Source: Terriglobia bacterium
GTDB lineage: Bacteria > Acidobacteriota > Terriglobia > Bryobacterales > Bryobacteraceae
Assembly (NCBI GenBank): GCA_020073365.1
Contig: JAIQFL010000034.1
Span: 1-49,183 of the forward strand
DNA: 49,183 nt
Reading direction: 5' to 3'
Part shown: piece by piece, positions 27,609 through 36,455 of the stretch
Layout: each line of letters starts with the position of its first letter
Numbering within the stretch: position 1 is the stretch's first letter
Made by a program: the position numbers and the translations under genes
Notes under the pieces: model-generated
Database searches by the model: none
Seen by the model: the letters and a program-made list of their open reading frames with translations, nothing else
Told to the model about the DNA's origin: nothing

Positions 27609-27789
27609 TCCAATCTTGGGGAAAGGGGGATAGGTCCATCGCTCTGCGCTGTGCGACGCCTCAGCCAACCCAATGAGAGTGAGAGAAACATGGTACCCCG
27701 GCCTCAGGAAGGTGTCGGGTGTGCCGAGGATTACGCCGTCATCGAACTCCCAGTTTGGCTTGAACGCCTATCGAGAGAACCCCAGGGCG

Positions 27790-27975
27790 CCCGACAAGCG
27801 CCTGCAGCCGTATCACTCTGAAGCATGCACCCCTGGAAACCAAAGGACTCCGTTACGACCCAACAACTCCGGATCCTCTCGCTTCAGATTGCGGATCAGG
27901 CGCTATCCTCACATGATGGCGGCCGCCATGAGGCGCCTGATCTTCTGCAGTTTCGGGACCCTCTCTTGAGGGGTG
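27790..27975 (-). pseudogene. degenerate SNF2-type helicase C-terminal remnant
   Basis: The stretch CTGGAAACCA...TTGCGGATCAGGC...GATGATGGCGGC...CTCTCTTGA aligns by eye, with many changes and indels, to 32660-32850, which encodes the C-terminal end of an SNF2-family helicase on the minus strand. No open frame survives here. The flanks of the 27132-28232 interval show no other gene. Confidence 0.5.
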
Positions 27976-28232
27976 GCACACAGTCCGAAGCCCCCCATAG
28001 GCGCTAAGGAAGGCCGTTTGGCAAGATGAAGTCGGCGGTGGGCGATCCTGTCTCGGGGCCCGCTTTTGGTTGCTACTTCCCAGAACGGGACATCTGGCCC
28101 GTCACGCCCGAATCCGACCAGTGTCCGAGTGGCGCGTCACTCGGCCACAACCCTGTTATGGCTTAAGTCGAGTACAGCCACAACCAGCGTGTTATAATTC
28201 GGCTGCATCGGAACGCGCCGGTTCTGAAGCTC

Positions 28233-28610
28233 GTGCTCGTTTTCTTCGTAGTTATCATCGGCCTGCTCGGCACGTTCGTCCTGGCCGCCGCAGGGCTGAC
28301 GTACATCGTGGTCGCTGTAGCCGACCGCCATGCCTGCCCCGTCCGGGTGCCCGCAACGATGCTCTTAGGCTATGTAGCCGGTCTGCTGTTCGTCTGGATC
28401 CTGGTGCCACGCAACTGGACCTTGCCATTTTGGACGACGCTGGCCGCCACCGTCAACGCCGCAAAGTACGGGCATCCAGTGGAGCACGCCGCCGAGGGAA
28501 TCGTTATCTGGATGATGCTCGGCGCGGTCGTGGGCTCGTTTGTTGGCGGTTCCGTTGCTCACCTCGTCGGAGAGTTTCTGAGGCGGCGCAGGGTGGTGCA
28601 GGCGCACTGA
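28233..28610 (+). CDS. small integral membrane hypothetical protein
   Basis: 125 residues from GTG 28233. Three hydrophobic segments: residues about 1-27 (VFFVVIIGLLGTFVLAAAGL), 41-61 (ATMLLGYVAGLLFVWIL) and 90-115 (IVIWMMLGAVVGSFVGGSVA), with an Arg-rich C-terminal end (RRRRVVQAH) likely cytoplasmic. No known family. It stands alone between helicase debris and the ADOP permease. The 387 bp that follow (28611-28997) hold nothing I can support as a gene. Confidence 0.55.
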   Translation: MLVFFVVIIGLLGTFVLAAAGLTYIVVAVADRHACPVRVPATMLLGYVAGLLFVWILVPRNWTLPFWTTLAATVNAAKYGHPVEHAAEGIVIWMMLGAVVGSFVGGSVAHLVGEFLRRRRVVQAH

Positions 28611-28997
28611 GCTCCGCCGGGTCGTTCATTGTGACGAGCGTGCGTCTCGATGAATGGGTGGCGTCTCCCCCTCACAGGTTGGGGAATGTGGCTTATCGTA
28701 GAGTGGCCGGAAATGACGTTTGGGGGGCCTTTTTGGATCTCCGACCGGATCGTCGGCTTGCATCCGCTCTGTTTCCGAGTGGCGCGTAATCCGTTCGGAA
28801 TAGTCAAGGGTGGACGATCACCGGGGTTTGTCGATGCTCCTGCCCACAACAAGGTCGACTGCAGAACTCATGCACCGATGACCATCCAAACCTCTGGAAG
28901 TGGCTGCCCGGGACGTTGGCGCGCCACCCGGCACACACGGCGTGCAGTCTGGAGGATGAGCGCGTAACCTTTGGCGGTTTGCAGAGTATAAGCCTAT

Positions 28998-31571
28998 GTG
29001 CTACCCACTGCCGGGCTAACCGGAAACATTCACTATGCGCTTCGACAGTTTCGGCAGGCGCCGATGTTTACGGCGGCGGCCGTCTTCACGCTGGCGCTGG
29101 GGATCGGCGGGACCACCGCGATTTTTACTCTGATCGATGCGGTCATGTTGAAATCGCTGCCTGTGGCGAATCCGGCGGCGCTGTGGCGCATCGGCGACAG
29201 CGACGACTGCTGCGTGCAAGGTGGGCCGCAGGATCGCTGGGGCTTTTTCAGCTATCCCCTCTACCAGCGGCTGAAGGCGGCGGCGCCGGAGTTCGAGGAC
29301 GCTGCCGCGTTCCAGGCAGGCGGAAACCGGTTCAGCGTGCGGCGCGAAGGCTCCGCGGAAGCGGCCAGGCCGTTGACCTCCGAGTATGTGACCGGAAATT
29401 ACTTTTCGGTGCTCGGTGTGAGGGCCTTTGGCGGACGGCTGTTTACGCCGGAGGACGACCGGCCCTCAGCGATGCCTGCGGCTGTGCTCAGTCACCACGC
29501 CTGGCAGTTGACCTATGGCGGCGATCCGGCCGTGGTGGGGTCGAACCTGATTGTGGAAGGCCATCCATTTACGGTGGTCGGCGTGGCTGCGCCCGGATTT
29601 TTCGGCGAAACGCTGCGCAGCGATCCTCCGGACCTCTGGCTACCCGTGAACCAGGAGCCGCTGCTTTCGGGCACCGATAGTGCCTTGTTGCATCAATCCG
29701 TGTCGGCTTGGCTGCGCGTCATCGGGCGGCTGCGTCCGGGGGCGTCCACTGCTGGGGTGGCGCCGCGGCTGACGGCGGTGCTGCGCGACTGGATGCAGCA
29801 CGACTCGGGTTATCCCTCGAACTGGATGGGGGACGTGATCCGGAGCCTGCCGAAGCAATCCATCGCCGTGGTGCCCGCGGGTGCCGGTGTGGGAGAAATG
29901 AAAGAGGAATATGGGAGCAGCCTGAACATCCTGCTGGGAGTGTGCGGGATGGTGCTGCTGATCGGGTGCGCGAATGTCGCCAACCTGCTGCTGGCGCGTT
30001 CAGCGTCGCGGCGCACGCAGACGGCAGTCCGTCTGGCCGTGGGCGCGTCGCGGCGGCAGATCGTAGGATTGGCGCTGACCGAGAGTGTCGTACTGGCCAT
30101 CGGGGGATGCGTGGTGGGAATCGCGGTGGCGGTGGGTGCAGCCCGGCTGCTGCTGATGCTGGCCTTTCAGCACGCGCATTTCCTGCCGGTGAGCGTGACG
30201 CCATCGCCGGGCGTGCTGGGGTGCGCCCTGGCCATGGCACTGGTGACAGGCATCATCTTCGGCGCCGCGCCTGCGTGGGTTGCGACGCGCACGGATCCTG
30301 CGGAGGCCCTCCGGGGATCGGGGCGCGCGATAAGCGCGCATTCGTCCTGGGCAAGTAAAGCCTTGGTGGCGCTGCAGGCGTGCCTTTCCGTGGTGCTGGT
30401 GGCGGGAGCTTGCATGCTGGCCCGAAGCCTGGACAAGATCGAAACTCAGAATTTTGGGTTCGCAGTCGACGGCCGGGTAGAGGTGGCGATGAATCCGCCG
30501 GCGGCAACCTACACGATTCCGAAGCTGAACGCACTGTATCGCGAACTGGAGGCGCGGCTGACGCGGCTGCCGGGCGTACGCGGTGCCGGGCTGGCGCTAT
30601 ACAATCCCCTCACCAATAACTGGGGCGAGATGATTTACGTGGCGGGCCACCCGGCGCCGAAGATGGACGGCAATGGTGGAGCATCGTGGGACCGTGTGAG
30701 CGCGCGTTATTTGCAGAGCTTCGGGATACCGCTCTTCCGCGGACGCTACTTCACCGAAGCCGATAACGAGAAGAGCGTACCGGTGGCCGTTGTGAACCAG
30801 GCGTTCGTGAAGCGATTCTTTCGCGCGGAAGAGAACCCGATTGGGCAGCAGTTCGGGCTGGACAAGCCGGAGTTCGCGAATACGTTCCGGATCGTGGGTG
30901 TGGTGGGTGACGCGAAGTTCGCGGGCTGGGGTCTGAGGCGGCCGGCCATGCCCATGTTCTTCGTGCCGCTGACGCAATTTGTGGCTTATCCGGCGGGAGA
31001 CATGCTGGAACGAGTGGAGGTGCGCTCGCATTTCGTCAGCGGGCTGATGCTCACCACCAACGCGACGTCCGGTGCGCTGGAGCCCGTGGTTACGAAGATC
31101 CTGGCGGACGTCGACCCCAACCTGACGATCACGAGCGTCCGGACTATGCGGGAGCAGGTGGCGGTGCGGTTCGACCAGGATCGCGCGGTAGCGAGCCTGG
31201 CGGTTCTGTTTGGCGGCGTCGCCCTCATGCTGGCTGCGGTGGGGCTTTACGGCGTCACAGCGTATGGCGTGGCGCAGCGGCGAAACGAGATCGGGATCCG
31301 AGTGGCGCTGGGTGCGGACCGCGGCCGGGTGGTCGGGCTGGTGCTGCGCGGGACGGCGGCTCGCGTGGGCGCCGGGCTGGCATTGGGAGTGCCGCTGGCG
31401 ATCGCAGCCGGGCGGTTACTTCAGGCACAGTTGTACGGCGTGAGCAGTTGGGATCCCGTGGCGCTGGGAGTAGCGGCCGGAGCGCTGGCGTTGTGCGCGT
31501 CCGCCGCCGCCATCATCCCGGCAAGGCGTGCCGCTTCGATCCCGGCGGTGGAGGCATTGAGGGCTGAGTGA
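28998..31571 (+). CDS. ADOP-type ABC transporter permease (MacB/FtsX-like, duplicated)
   Basis: 857 residues from GTG 28998. It has the layout of acidobacterial duplicated orphan permeases: an N-terminal MacB-like unit opening with IHYALRQFRQAPMFTAAAVF and LALGIGGTTAIFTLIDAVML, a periplasmic domain, three transmembrane helices near residues 315-430 (ILLGVCGMVLLIGCANVANL), then a second MacB-periplasmic/FtsX unit ending with three helices (GVALMLAAVGLYGVTAYGVA; the last near 815-845) and the conserved tail AIIPARRAASIPAVEALRAE. No ATPase gene adjoins it, as is usual for orphans. Function in the family is unclear; export of lipids, peptides or drugs is proposed. Confidence 0.9.
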   Translation: MLPTAGLTGNIHYALRQFRQAPMFTAAAVFTLALGIGGTTAIFTLIDAVMLKSLPVANPAALWRIGDSDDCCVQGGPQDRWGFFSYPLYQRLKAAAPEFEDAAAFQAGGNRFSVRREGSAEAARPLTSEYVTGNYFSVLGVRAFGGRLFTPEDDRPSAMPAAVLSHHAWQLTYGGDPAVVGSNLIVEGHPFTVVGVAAPGFFGETLRSDPPDLWLPVNQEPLLSGTDSALLHQSVSAWLRVIGRLRPGASTAGVAPRLTAVLRDWMQHDSGYPSNWMGDVIRSLPKQSIAVVPAGAGVGEMKEEYGSSLNILLGVCGMVLLIGCANVANLLLARSASRRTQTAVRLAVGASRRQIVGLALTESVVLAIGGCVVGIAVAVGAARLLLMLAFQHAHFLPVSVTPSPGVLGCALAMALVTGIIFGAAPAWVATRTDPAEALRGSGRAISAHSSWASKALVALQACLSVVLVAGACMLARSLDKIETQNFGFAVDGRVEVAMNPPAATYTIPKLNALYRELEARLTRLPGVRGAGLALYNPLTNNWGEMIYVAGHPAPKMDGNGGASWDRVSARYLQSFGIPLFRGRYFTEADNEKSVPVAVVNQAFVKRFFRAEENPIGQQFGLDKPEFANTFRIVGVVGDAKFAGWGLRRPAMPMFFVPLTQFVAYPAGDMLERVEVRSHFVSGLMLTTNATSGALEPVVTKILADVDPNLTITSVRTMREQVAVRFDQDRAVASLAVLFGGVALMLAAVGLYGVTAYGVAQRRNEIGIRVALGADRGRVVGLVLRGTAARVGAGLALGVPLAIAAGRLLQAQLYGVSSWDPVALGVAAGALALCASAAAIIPARRAASIPAVEALRAE

Positions 31572-31763
31572 GCGATCGCGCGGGGATCCGAACGCTTCCA
31601 CCACCGTTCGAATTTGTAGGCCGCGATGGCTGCGGGCGTATAAGTCGGCCACTCGGAAACTGACCCCAAACGGCGTTGTCGGAAGCGTCCGGGCGGCATT
31701 GCAGATCCAAGCGTTTTGCCGGATCATGGTAGAGTAACGCTCTTTCGGAAAGGGGCGCAAGGA

Positions 31764-31989
31764 ATGCGGCAACACTACCCTAATCAGTTTGGCTCTGTGC
31801 TTCCACCAGGGAGCGGGACGCCGCCCCGGCCCCCCGATAACTCAGGTACCATTGCGCTCCTCCAACAGTGGGCGCGCGAAGACGCCACGGACGATGCCGG
31901 CCAAGATTGCCGAGGCGGAACGTGAATTAGCCCAGTTCAAGGCCGCTCTCAACGCAAATCGTCCGCCCGACGAGCCTGTCTTTCCGTGA
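31764..31989 (+). pseudogene. VapB-like antitoxin gene with a +1 frameshift
   Basis: The frame from ATG 31764 reads MRQHYPNQFGSVLPPGSG, then IALLQQWAREDATDD, and then loses sense and stops at 31925. The next frame continues with PAKIAEAERELAQFKAALN, then ANRPPDEPVFP and a stop at 31989. Together these match a common antitoxin pattern (LLxxWxxEDATDDPxxxxxAExELAxFKxALNxNR). One extra base near 31898 explains the break. The stop overlaps the downstream toxin start (GTGA). Confidence 0.65.
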
Positions 31990-32443
31990 ACCGCTACCTT
32001 CTCCTGGACTCCGGCCCTCTCGGACTCGTGACTCAGCCAAGGATCTCCCCTGAGGTCGTGGCGATCAACCGCTGGCTCATCGCCTGCCTTTCGAGCGGCG
32101 ACGGCGTGCTGGTGCCAGCCATCATTTACTCCGAACTGCGACGCGAACTACTCCGGGCCCGGAAGGCATCGGGGCTGGCCCGTCTGGATGCCTTCGTACA
32201 GATTGACTCAAACCGATATCTGGCACTGACCGATGAGGCCTTGCGGCTCGCCGCAGAGCTTTGGGCAAAAGCCCGCCAGCAAGGGCGCCCTACTCGTCCG
32301 CGCTTGACCTCGACATTGATGTCATCCTTGCCGCTCAGGCGCTCGCTCTCGGCGTCGAGGCGGAGGTAGTTGTTATCACCACCAACCCCCGCCATCTTCG
32401 TCAGTTTGTGGACGCACGCCTTTGGAATGACGTAAGCGCCTGA
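31986..32443 (+). pseudogene. PIN-domain (VapC-like) toxin with a frameshift
   Basis: From GTG 31986 the protein reads NRYLLLDSGPLGLVTQPRI with metal-binding Asp8, and IIYSELRREL with Glu50, then ELWAKARQQGRPT. Near 32290 the frame changes: the correct continuation in the next frame is SSALDLDIDVILAAQALALG, then VVVITTNPRHLRQFVDARLWND, stopping at 32443. PIN proteins are Mg-dependent ribonucleases; here the third acidic motif (DLDIDVILAAQA) is out of frame, so the product should be inactive. It pairs with the frameshifted antitoxin just upstream. Confidence 0.75.
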
Positions 32444-32715
32444 TCGGTCCCAGCCAATTTCACCGGCGAACGGCGAGATAATTCCCTTGAAGCCCCCCGT
32501 TACATCAACTGGCCGCCTGACGCCCGACCCGGACAGTTGAAGACGCCCATTCCGATAGCTGGCGCGAGATCCTTCCCATCGGCAGATCGCGCCACGGCCG
32601 GCGCGAAATGGCTCGTTTCGAGCCTGGAAGCCCGTCTTAAGTTAGCGTTCATGGTGGGGGCCGCCGCACCAAGCACCCGCAGCCGCATCACCCAAAAACG
32701 GGCAGCCCTGGAAAC

Positions 32716-33005
32716 CAGCCGCCGCAACGACTCCAGGTCTTCTCGCTGCAGGTTGCGGATCAGGCTGTTGTTCTCGCTGATGATGGCGGCTACCAGGTCG
32801 CGCTTGGCGTTTTGCAGTTGCAGGACCGTCTCTTCGACGGTGTCGCGGGCGATCAAGCGGTACGCGAACACTTGGCGCCTCTGGCCGATGTGGTGCGCCC
32901 GGTCCACAGCTTGCGCTTCCTCCGCCGGGTTCCGCCAAGGGTCGAGCAGGAAGACACATTCCGCGGCGGTGAGGTTCAGACCCAGGCCTCCCATTTGAGA
33001 CGATT
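32716..33005 (-). pseudogene. SNF2-family helicase C-terminal fragment
   Basis: The minus strand encodes motifs V and VI of the SNF2/RAD54 helicase core: [20 protein letters not shown], then [20 protein letters not shown] (the VDRAHRIGQ box), [23 protein letters not shown] and a C-terminal EDLESLRRL. Everything N-terminal of motif V (Walker A, DEAH and so on) is absent. The break coincides with a duplicated valS 5' end at 33044-33162. A degenerate second copy lies at 27790-27975. Confidence 0.8.
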
Positions 33006-33043
33006 CGCGGTTGGCGCCGCGCCCAGGGGTACCCGGAAGGCGG

Positions 33044-33162
33044 AAGATTGCCGGAGTCGATCCCCATTTGTGCCCAATGCGGCTCGAACCGCCGGGGCTC
33101 GTACTTTCGCAATTTGCATGGGGAGAAATACCAATATAGCAAGGGTGGGAGGGGAGGCTGTT
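33044..33162 (-). repeat. duplicated 5' end of valS with its leader
   Basis: About 119 bp closely match 27052-27172, differing by a few substitutions and small indels. The copy holds the valS start codon context (ATTTGCATGGGGAGAAATAC on the plus strand) and codons for [12 protein letters not shown] on the minus strand, after which homology stops against the helicase fragment. It has the same orientation as valS. Confidence 0.85.
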
Positions 33163-33216
33163 GGGCGGGGACAAAGGCTTTGGAACTCCTGACGGTGAGG
33201 GCGGATAATAGCCTTG

Positions 33217-33492
33217 ATGCAAGACCGCCTCGTGATGGAGCGCCTGGTCCGTCGAGAGTCTGCCGGGCGCGATTTCGACATCGAATTCTGGCAGTCTCTT
33301 GGAGACTCGAAGATCTTTGCCGCGGCCTGGGACCTGGTGGTGACCGCCGCAGCCATGAGAGGAATCCGTGGAGATCAACTCGAACTTCAAAGATCTGTTG
33401 CGACTCTTAAACGACGTCGGCGTCCGGTACCTGGTGGTCGGCGGGTACGCGGTGATGAAGTACACGGAGCCCTACAGCACGAAGGATCTTGA
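33217..33492 (+). CDS. hypothetical protein upstream of a nucleotidyltransferase
   Basis: The frame from ATG 33217 encodes a plausible small protein over its first 65 residues: [20 protein letters not shown], then [33 protein letters not shown]. After that it overlaps the conserved part of the next gene by 125 bp and becomes Arg-rich, probably non-conserved read-through. No known domain. The codon pattern looks coding and the order with a nucleotidyltransferase is reminiscent of two-gene toxin-antitoxin pairs, but I cannot name the family. Confidence 0.45.
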   Translation: MQDRLVMERLVRRESAGRDFDIEFWQSLGDSKIFAAAWDLVVTAAAMRGIRGDQLELQRSVATLKRRRRPVPGGRRVRGDEVHGALQHEGS

Positions 33493-33838
33493 TATCTGGA
33501 TCGAGCCCACCCTGGAAAACGCTCTCGATGCGCTTCGGCGATTTGGCGCGCCCGCTGCGAACGTCACCGGGGACGATCTCGTGAATCCCGACCTCATCTA
33601 CCAGGTCGGGGTAGAGCCGGTCCGGCTCGATGTGATGTCCGCTGTTTCGGGCCTCGCTTTTCCAGAGGCGTGGGCGAATCGCGCAGAGGCGCATCTTGAT
33701 GCCGTGAACGCGCCGATTCTCTCCCTGGACGATCTGATCGCCGCCAAGCAGGCTGCCGGGCGGCGCAAGGACCGCATGCAGGTCCGGCAGTTGCTCGGCG
33801 CCAAGGCGCGTCGCGCAACGCGCCCGCGCAACCCCTGA
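33368..33838 (+). CDS. nucleotidyltransferase-fold protein (AbiEii/MNT-like)
   Basis: 156 residues from GTG 33368. The nucleotidyltransferase signature is clear: [20 protein letters not shown] followed by LDIWIEP, giving Gly25-Gly26 and the metal-binding pair Asp40/Asp42. A further acidic segment ([10 protein letters not shown]) and [20 protein letters not shown] follow, as in DUF6036/AbiEii-like proteins. Members transfer nucleotides to proteins or tRNA, and several act as toxins or antitoxins. The overlapping upstream gene at 33217 may be its partner. Cytoplasmic. Confidence 0.75.
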   Translation: MEINSNFKDLLRLLNDVGVRYLVVGGYAVMKYTEPYSTKDLDIWIEPTLENALDALRRFGAPAANVTGDDLVNPDLIYQVGVEPVRLDVMSAVSGLAFPEAWANRAEAHLDAVNAPILSLDDLIAAKQAAGRRKDRMQVRQLLGAKARRATRPRNP

Positions 33839-33868
33839 TACCGCCCCACTCATCGCAGTGGAAGACCC

Positions 33869-34078
33869 TCACGCTGCCGTGATGTACTCGGCAATCGTGC
33901 GCGGTTCAGGGATTGGGTCTCCGTCTTCCCGCATCCCGGCCAGGTGCATTAGAATGGCCGTGCGCATCAGCTCGGCGGTTTCTTCCAGAGTGACGCCGGC
34001 AGCAACACAGCCGGGCAGGTCCGGTACGTGCGCGCTGTAGCCGGTATCGGTCTTTTCGAACAGAACAGTGTATTTCAT
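33869..34078 (-). CDS. hicB: HicB-like antitoxin
   Basis: 69 residues. MKYTVLFEKTDTGYSAHVPD, then LPGCVAAGVTLEETAELMRTAI, is the HicB partial-RNase-H fold signature. It inhibits the HicA mRNA interferase. ATG 34078 overlaps the hicA stop by ATGA, giving the usual hicA-hicB order. The C-terminal DNA-binding helix-turn-helix or RHH found in longer HicB proteins is absent; the short form is common. Its toxin partner is frameshifted. Confidence 0.85.
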   Translation of the reverse strand: MKYTVLFEKTDTGYSAHVPDLPGCVAAGVTLEETAELMRTAILMHLAGMREDGDPIPEPRTIAEYITAA

Positions 34079-34250
34079 TTCAGTCCCGCTTGTTTGAGGA
34101 TACTATTCTGCGTCTTAGGGTCCAGATCCATCGAGGGATGGCCCGCAATCGTGACACGCCCTTTCTTGGGGGATGCTTGTACTGGCGATGGCTGCCAACC
34201 TGCAACCAGCCGTCTCCTTCGATTCGCCTGATTGCGTCCCGGACCTTCAC
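34075..34250 (-). pseudogene. hicA: HicA-like mRNA interferase toxin, frameshifted
   Basis: From GTG 34250 the product reads VKVRDAIRRIEGDGWLQVGS, then HRQYKHP, the HicA dsRBD-like fold with the catalytic His of GSHxxY. At a run of five C on the minus strand (near 34175) the frame changes; the neighbouring frame supplies the expected KKGRVTIAGHPSMDLDPKTQ, then NSILKQAGLK and the stop at 34075. One added C would restore it. A few residues usually present between GW and GSH also seem missing. Confidence 0.75.
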
Positions 34251-34253
34251 GCC

Positions 34254-34273
34254 CTGTCCACAACTGTCCACAA
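34254..34273. promoter_or_regulatory. tandem 10-bp repeat upstream of hicA
   Basis: CTGTCCACAA occurs twice head to tail (34254-34263 and 34264-34273), ending 4 bp upstream of the hicA start. A one-turn period suggests a regulator site. The 9-mer resembles a DnaA box at 7 of 9 positions, but nothing else here suggests an origin. Confidence 0.4.
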
Positions 34274-34399
34274 TACCGGACTACGCCGTACCGCTTGGGC
34301 TGTGACATAATGTGAGGTCTTTCGCATACGCTTACCCTCCGTTCGGTGCCGGAGATCCTCGGGTGGCCGTTGAGCCGCTCCTGGCGGAAGGAGAAACAC

Positions 34400-35521
34400 A
34401 TGAAGGACAACACGTTCAGCCGGCGAGCCGTCATTTTGGGCGCGGCTGCGCTGCCGATGATCCAGGTTGCCAAGGCACAGTCGAAGCCGAAGAATGTGGT
34501 CATCTCCAGCGCCAACGCGTACAACGGCGGAGTGAATTGTTGTGCCAAGGCCATGGAAGTGATCAAGGGCGGTGGCGATACGCTGGATGCCGTGGTCGCC
34601 GGGGTCAACATCGTCGAACTGGACCCGCGAGACACCAGCGTGGGGTACGGCGGGCTTCCGAACGAAGATGGCGTAGTGGAGCTGGATTGCAGTTGCATGC
34701 ACGGTCCCACGCGGCGGGGCGGAGCGGTGGGCGCTCTGTGCGGCATCAAGACGCCCTCCAGGATCGCCCAGTTGGTTCTGGCGGAAACCGACCACATGAT
34801 GCTGGTCGGTGAAGGCGCTCTGCGGTTCGCCAAGGCTTATGGTTTTCAGGAAGAAGATCTGCTTACGGACAAGTCCCGGCTGGCCTGGCGCATGTGGAAG
34901 AGGGAGATGCGCGACAAGAACGGGCATACCAACTGGGAGTCGGGCATCGACGCGCCGCCCAAGCCGAAGAAGATCGGCGAGTTGAGAAAGGCCTTTCCGC
35001 AGTACGACGACGACACGCTTGCCTGGGCTTACGAGGTGGCCGTCAACCCGCCGCACGGCACCATCAATTGCATTTCGCTGAACGAAAAAGGCGAGATGTC
35101 CGCGATTACCACTACCAGCGGGCTGGCGTGGAAAATCGCCGGGCGGTGCGGTGATTCGCCGATCATCGGCGGCGGCTTGTGGCTCGATCAGGACGTCGGC
35201 GGAGCTGGTTCCACGGGCCGCGGTGAAGAGAATCTTCGAGTAGCCGGGGCGCACACGATCGTCGAGAACATGCGGCATGGCATGTCGCCCAAAGAGGCTG
35301 CACTCGACGCTTTGAAACGAGTGGCGCGGAACTTCGATAACGACGAGGAGCGGCTCAAGGCGGTGGATCTGAATTTCTACGCGCTCCGCAAGGATGGGGA
35401 ATATGCTGGCGCATCGCTGTGGAGCGGCCGCAATGGGCGCGGGCCGCAATTCGCGGTGTCGACGAGCGATAAGGAAAGCCATCAGGAGCCGTGCGTGTAC
35501 CTTTTAGAACGGAAGGCGTAG
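34400..35521 (+). CDS. N4-(beta-N-acetylglucosaminyl)-L-asparaginase family (Ntn hydrolase), Tat-exported
   Basis: 373 residues from ATG 34400, preceded by GGAGAAAC. The N-terminus FSRRAVILGAAALPMIQVAKAQ is a twin-arginine signal. The mature protein has the aspartylglucosaminidase fold: SANAYNGG, GDTLDAVVAGVNIVELD, and the autoproteolysis site PPHG/TINCIS, where Thr221 becomes the N-terminal nucleophile after cleavage at Gly220-Thr221. GRCGDSPIIGGGLWLDQDVG then GAGSTGRGE forms the substrate pocket. It hydrolyses the Asn-GlcNAc bond of glycoasparagine or related amides outside the cytoplasm. A 278-bp gap without a recognisable gene separates it from actA. Confidence 0.92.
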   Translation: MKDNTFSRRAVILGAAALPMIQVAKAQSKPKNVVISSANAYNGGVNCCAKAMEVIKGGGDTLDAVVAGVNIVELDPRDTSVGYGGLPNEDGVVELDCSCMHGPTRRGGAVGALCGIKTPSRIAQLVLAETDHMMLVGEGALRFAKAYGFQEEDLLTDKSRLAWRMWKREMRDKNGHTNWESGIDAPPKPKKIGELRKAFPQYDDDTLAWAYEVAVNPPHGTINCISLNEKGEMSAITTTSGLAWKIAGRCGDSPIIGGGLWLDQDVGGAGSTGRGEENLRVAGAHTIVENMRHGMSPKEAALDALKRVARNFDNDEERLKAVDLNFYALRKDGEYAGASLWSGRNGRGPQFAVSTSDKESHQEPCVYLLERKA

Positions 35522-35799
35522 CGGATTTCCACGCGCGGGTCGCACCGCGGGGAATCAAGAAGCGGGCTTCCGAGCTTGTGTCCGACCCGTTCCGCCAGAA
35601 ACAGACTGAATGGGTTTCGGCACGAAAGGTGTTAGCGATGAAACCAAGTTACAGGTTTTGCATCCGATGTATTTGACCGAATCCTGCGAGACTGGAAGGG
35701 CGGCCTGGTAGCTGGGTAACCGGGCCAGTGGTTGCTGTTTTTCTTGGCTGATGCGATACAAAGACATTCCGATACTCGAGCTGGGACCGCGATAAGCCC

Positions 35800-36455
35800 A
35801 TGGCTCAGATTTTTCATCACAGCACGAACACCTTTGCGCGGATTACGATTTTCGGCGCGGTCTTCATACTGGCGTTTTTGACGTGGGTTTTTACCGAACT
35901 GGATCGGTCCGCCTATGCCACGCGCGCCAATCAGTCTCGGGAACAGCCGGTACCTTTCAGCCACGCGCATCATGTCGGCGGCCTCGGCGTGGATTGCCGC
36001 TATTGCCACACGACGGTAGAGACTTCGAGCTTCGCCAACATACCGCCAACCAAGACCTGCATCAATTGCCATTCGCAGATCTGGAACACCAGCCCCACGC
36101 TCGAACCGGTGCGCGCCAGTTTCCGCACCGGGGAGTCCATCCGGTGGACCCGCGTCAACGACCTGCCGGACTTTGTGTATTTCAATCACAGTATCCATAT
36201 CAATAAGGGAGTGGGCTGTGAGAGTTGCCATGGAAGGGTGGATCGGATGCCGCTGACCTGGCAGGAGAACTCGCTCCAAATGGAGTGGTGCCTTAACTGC
36301 CACCGCCATCCGGAAAAGTATGTCAGACCGCGCCAGTTCATCACCACCATGGGGTATCAGCCAGCGGGCGAACAGGAACAGATCGGCCGCCGACTTGTGG
36401 AAGAGTACAAGATACAGGATGCGCGCGTACTTACGAGTTGTTCAACTTGCCATCG

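Noticed and set aside
27132..27610. T-box leader for valS
   Set aside because: No T-box consensus (TGGNACCGCG) or attenuator with a T run was seen on the minus strand, and T-boxes are not expected in this phylum.
30341..30619. Extra small genes inside the ADOP permease region
   Set aside because: They lie wholly within the permease in other frames and have no independent signals.
34254..34273. Replication origin suggested by two DnaA-box-like 9-mers
   Set aside because: There are only two imperfect boxes, no AT-rich unwinding region and no dnaA or dnaN nearby; a hicA operator is simpler.
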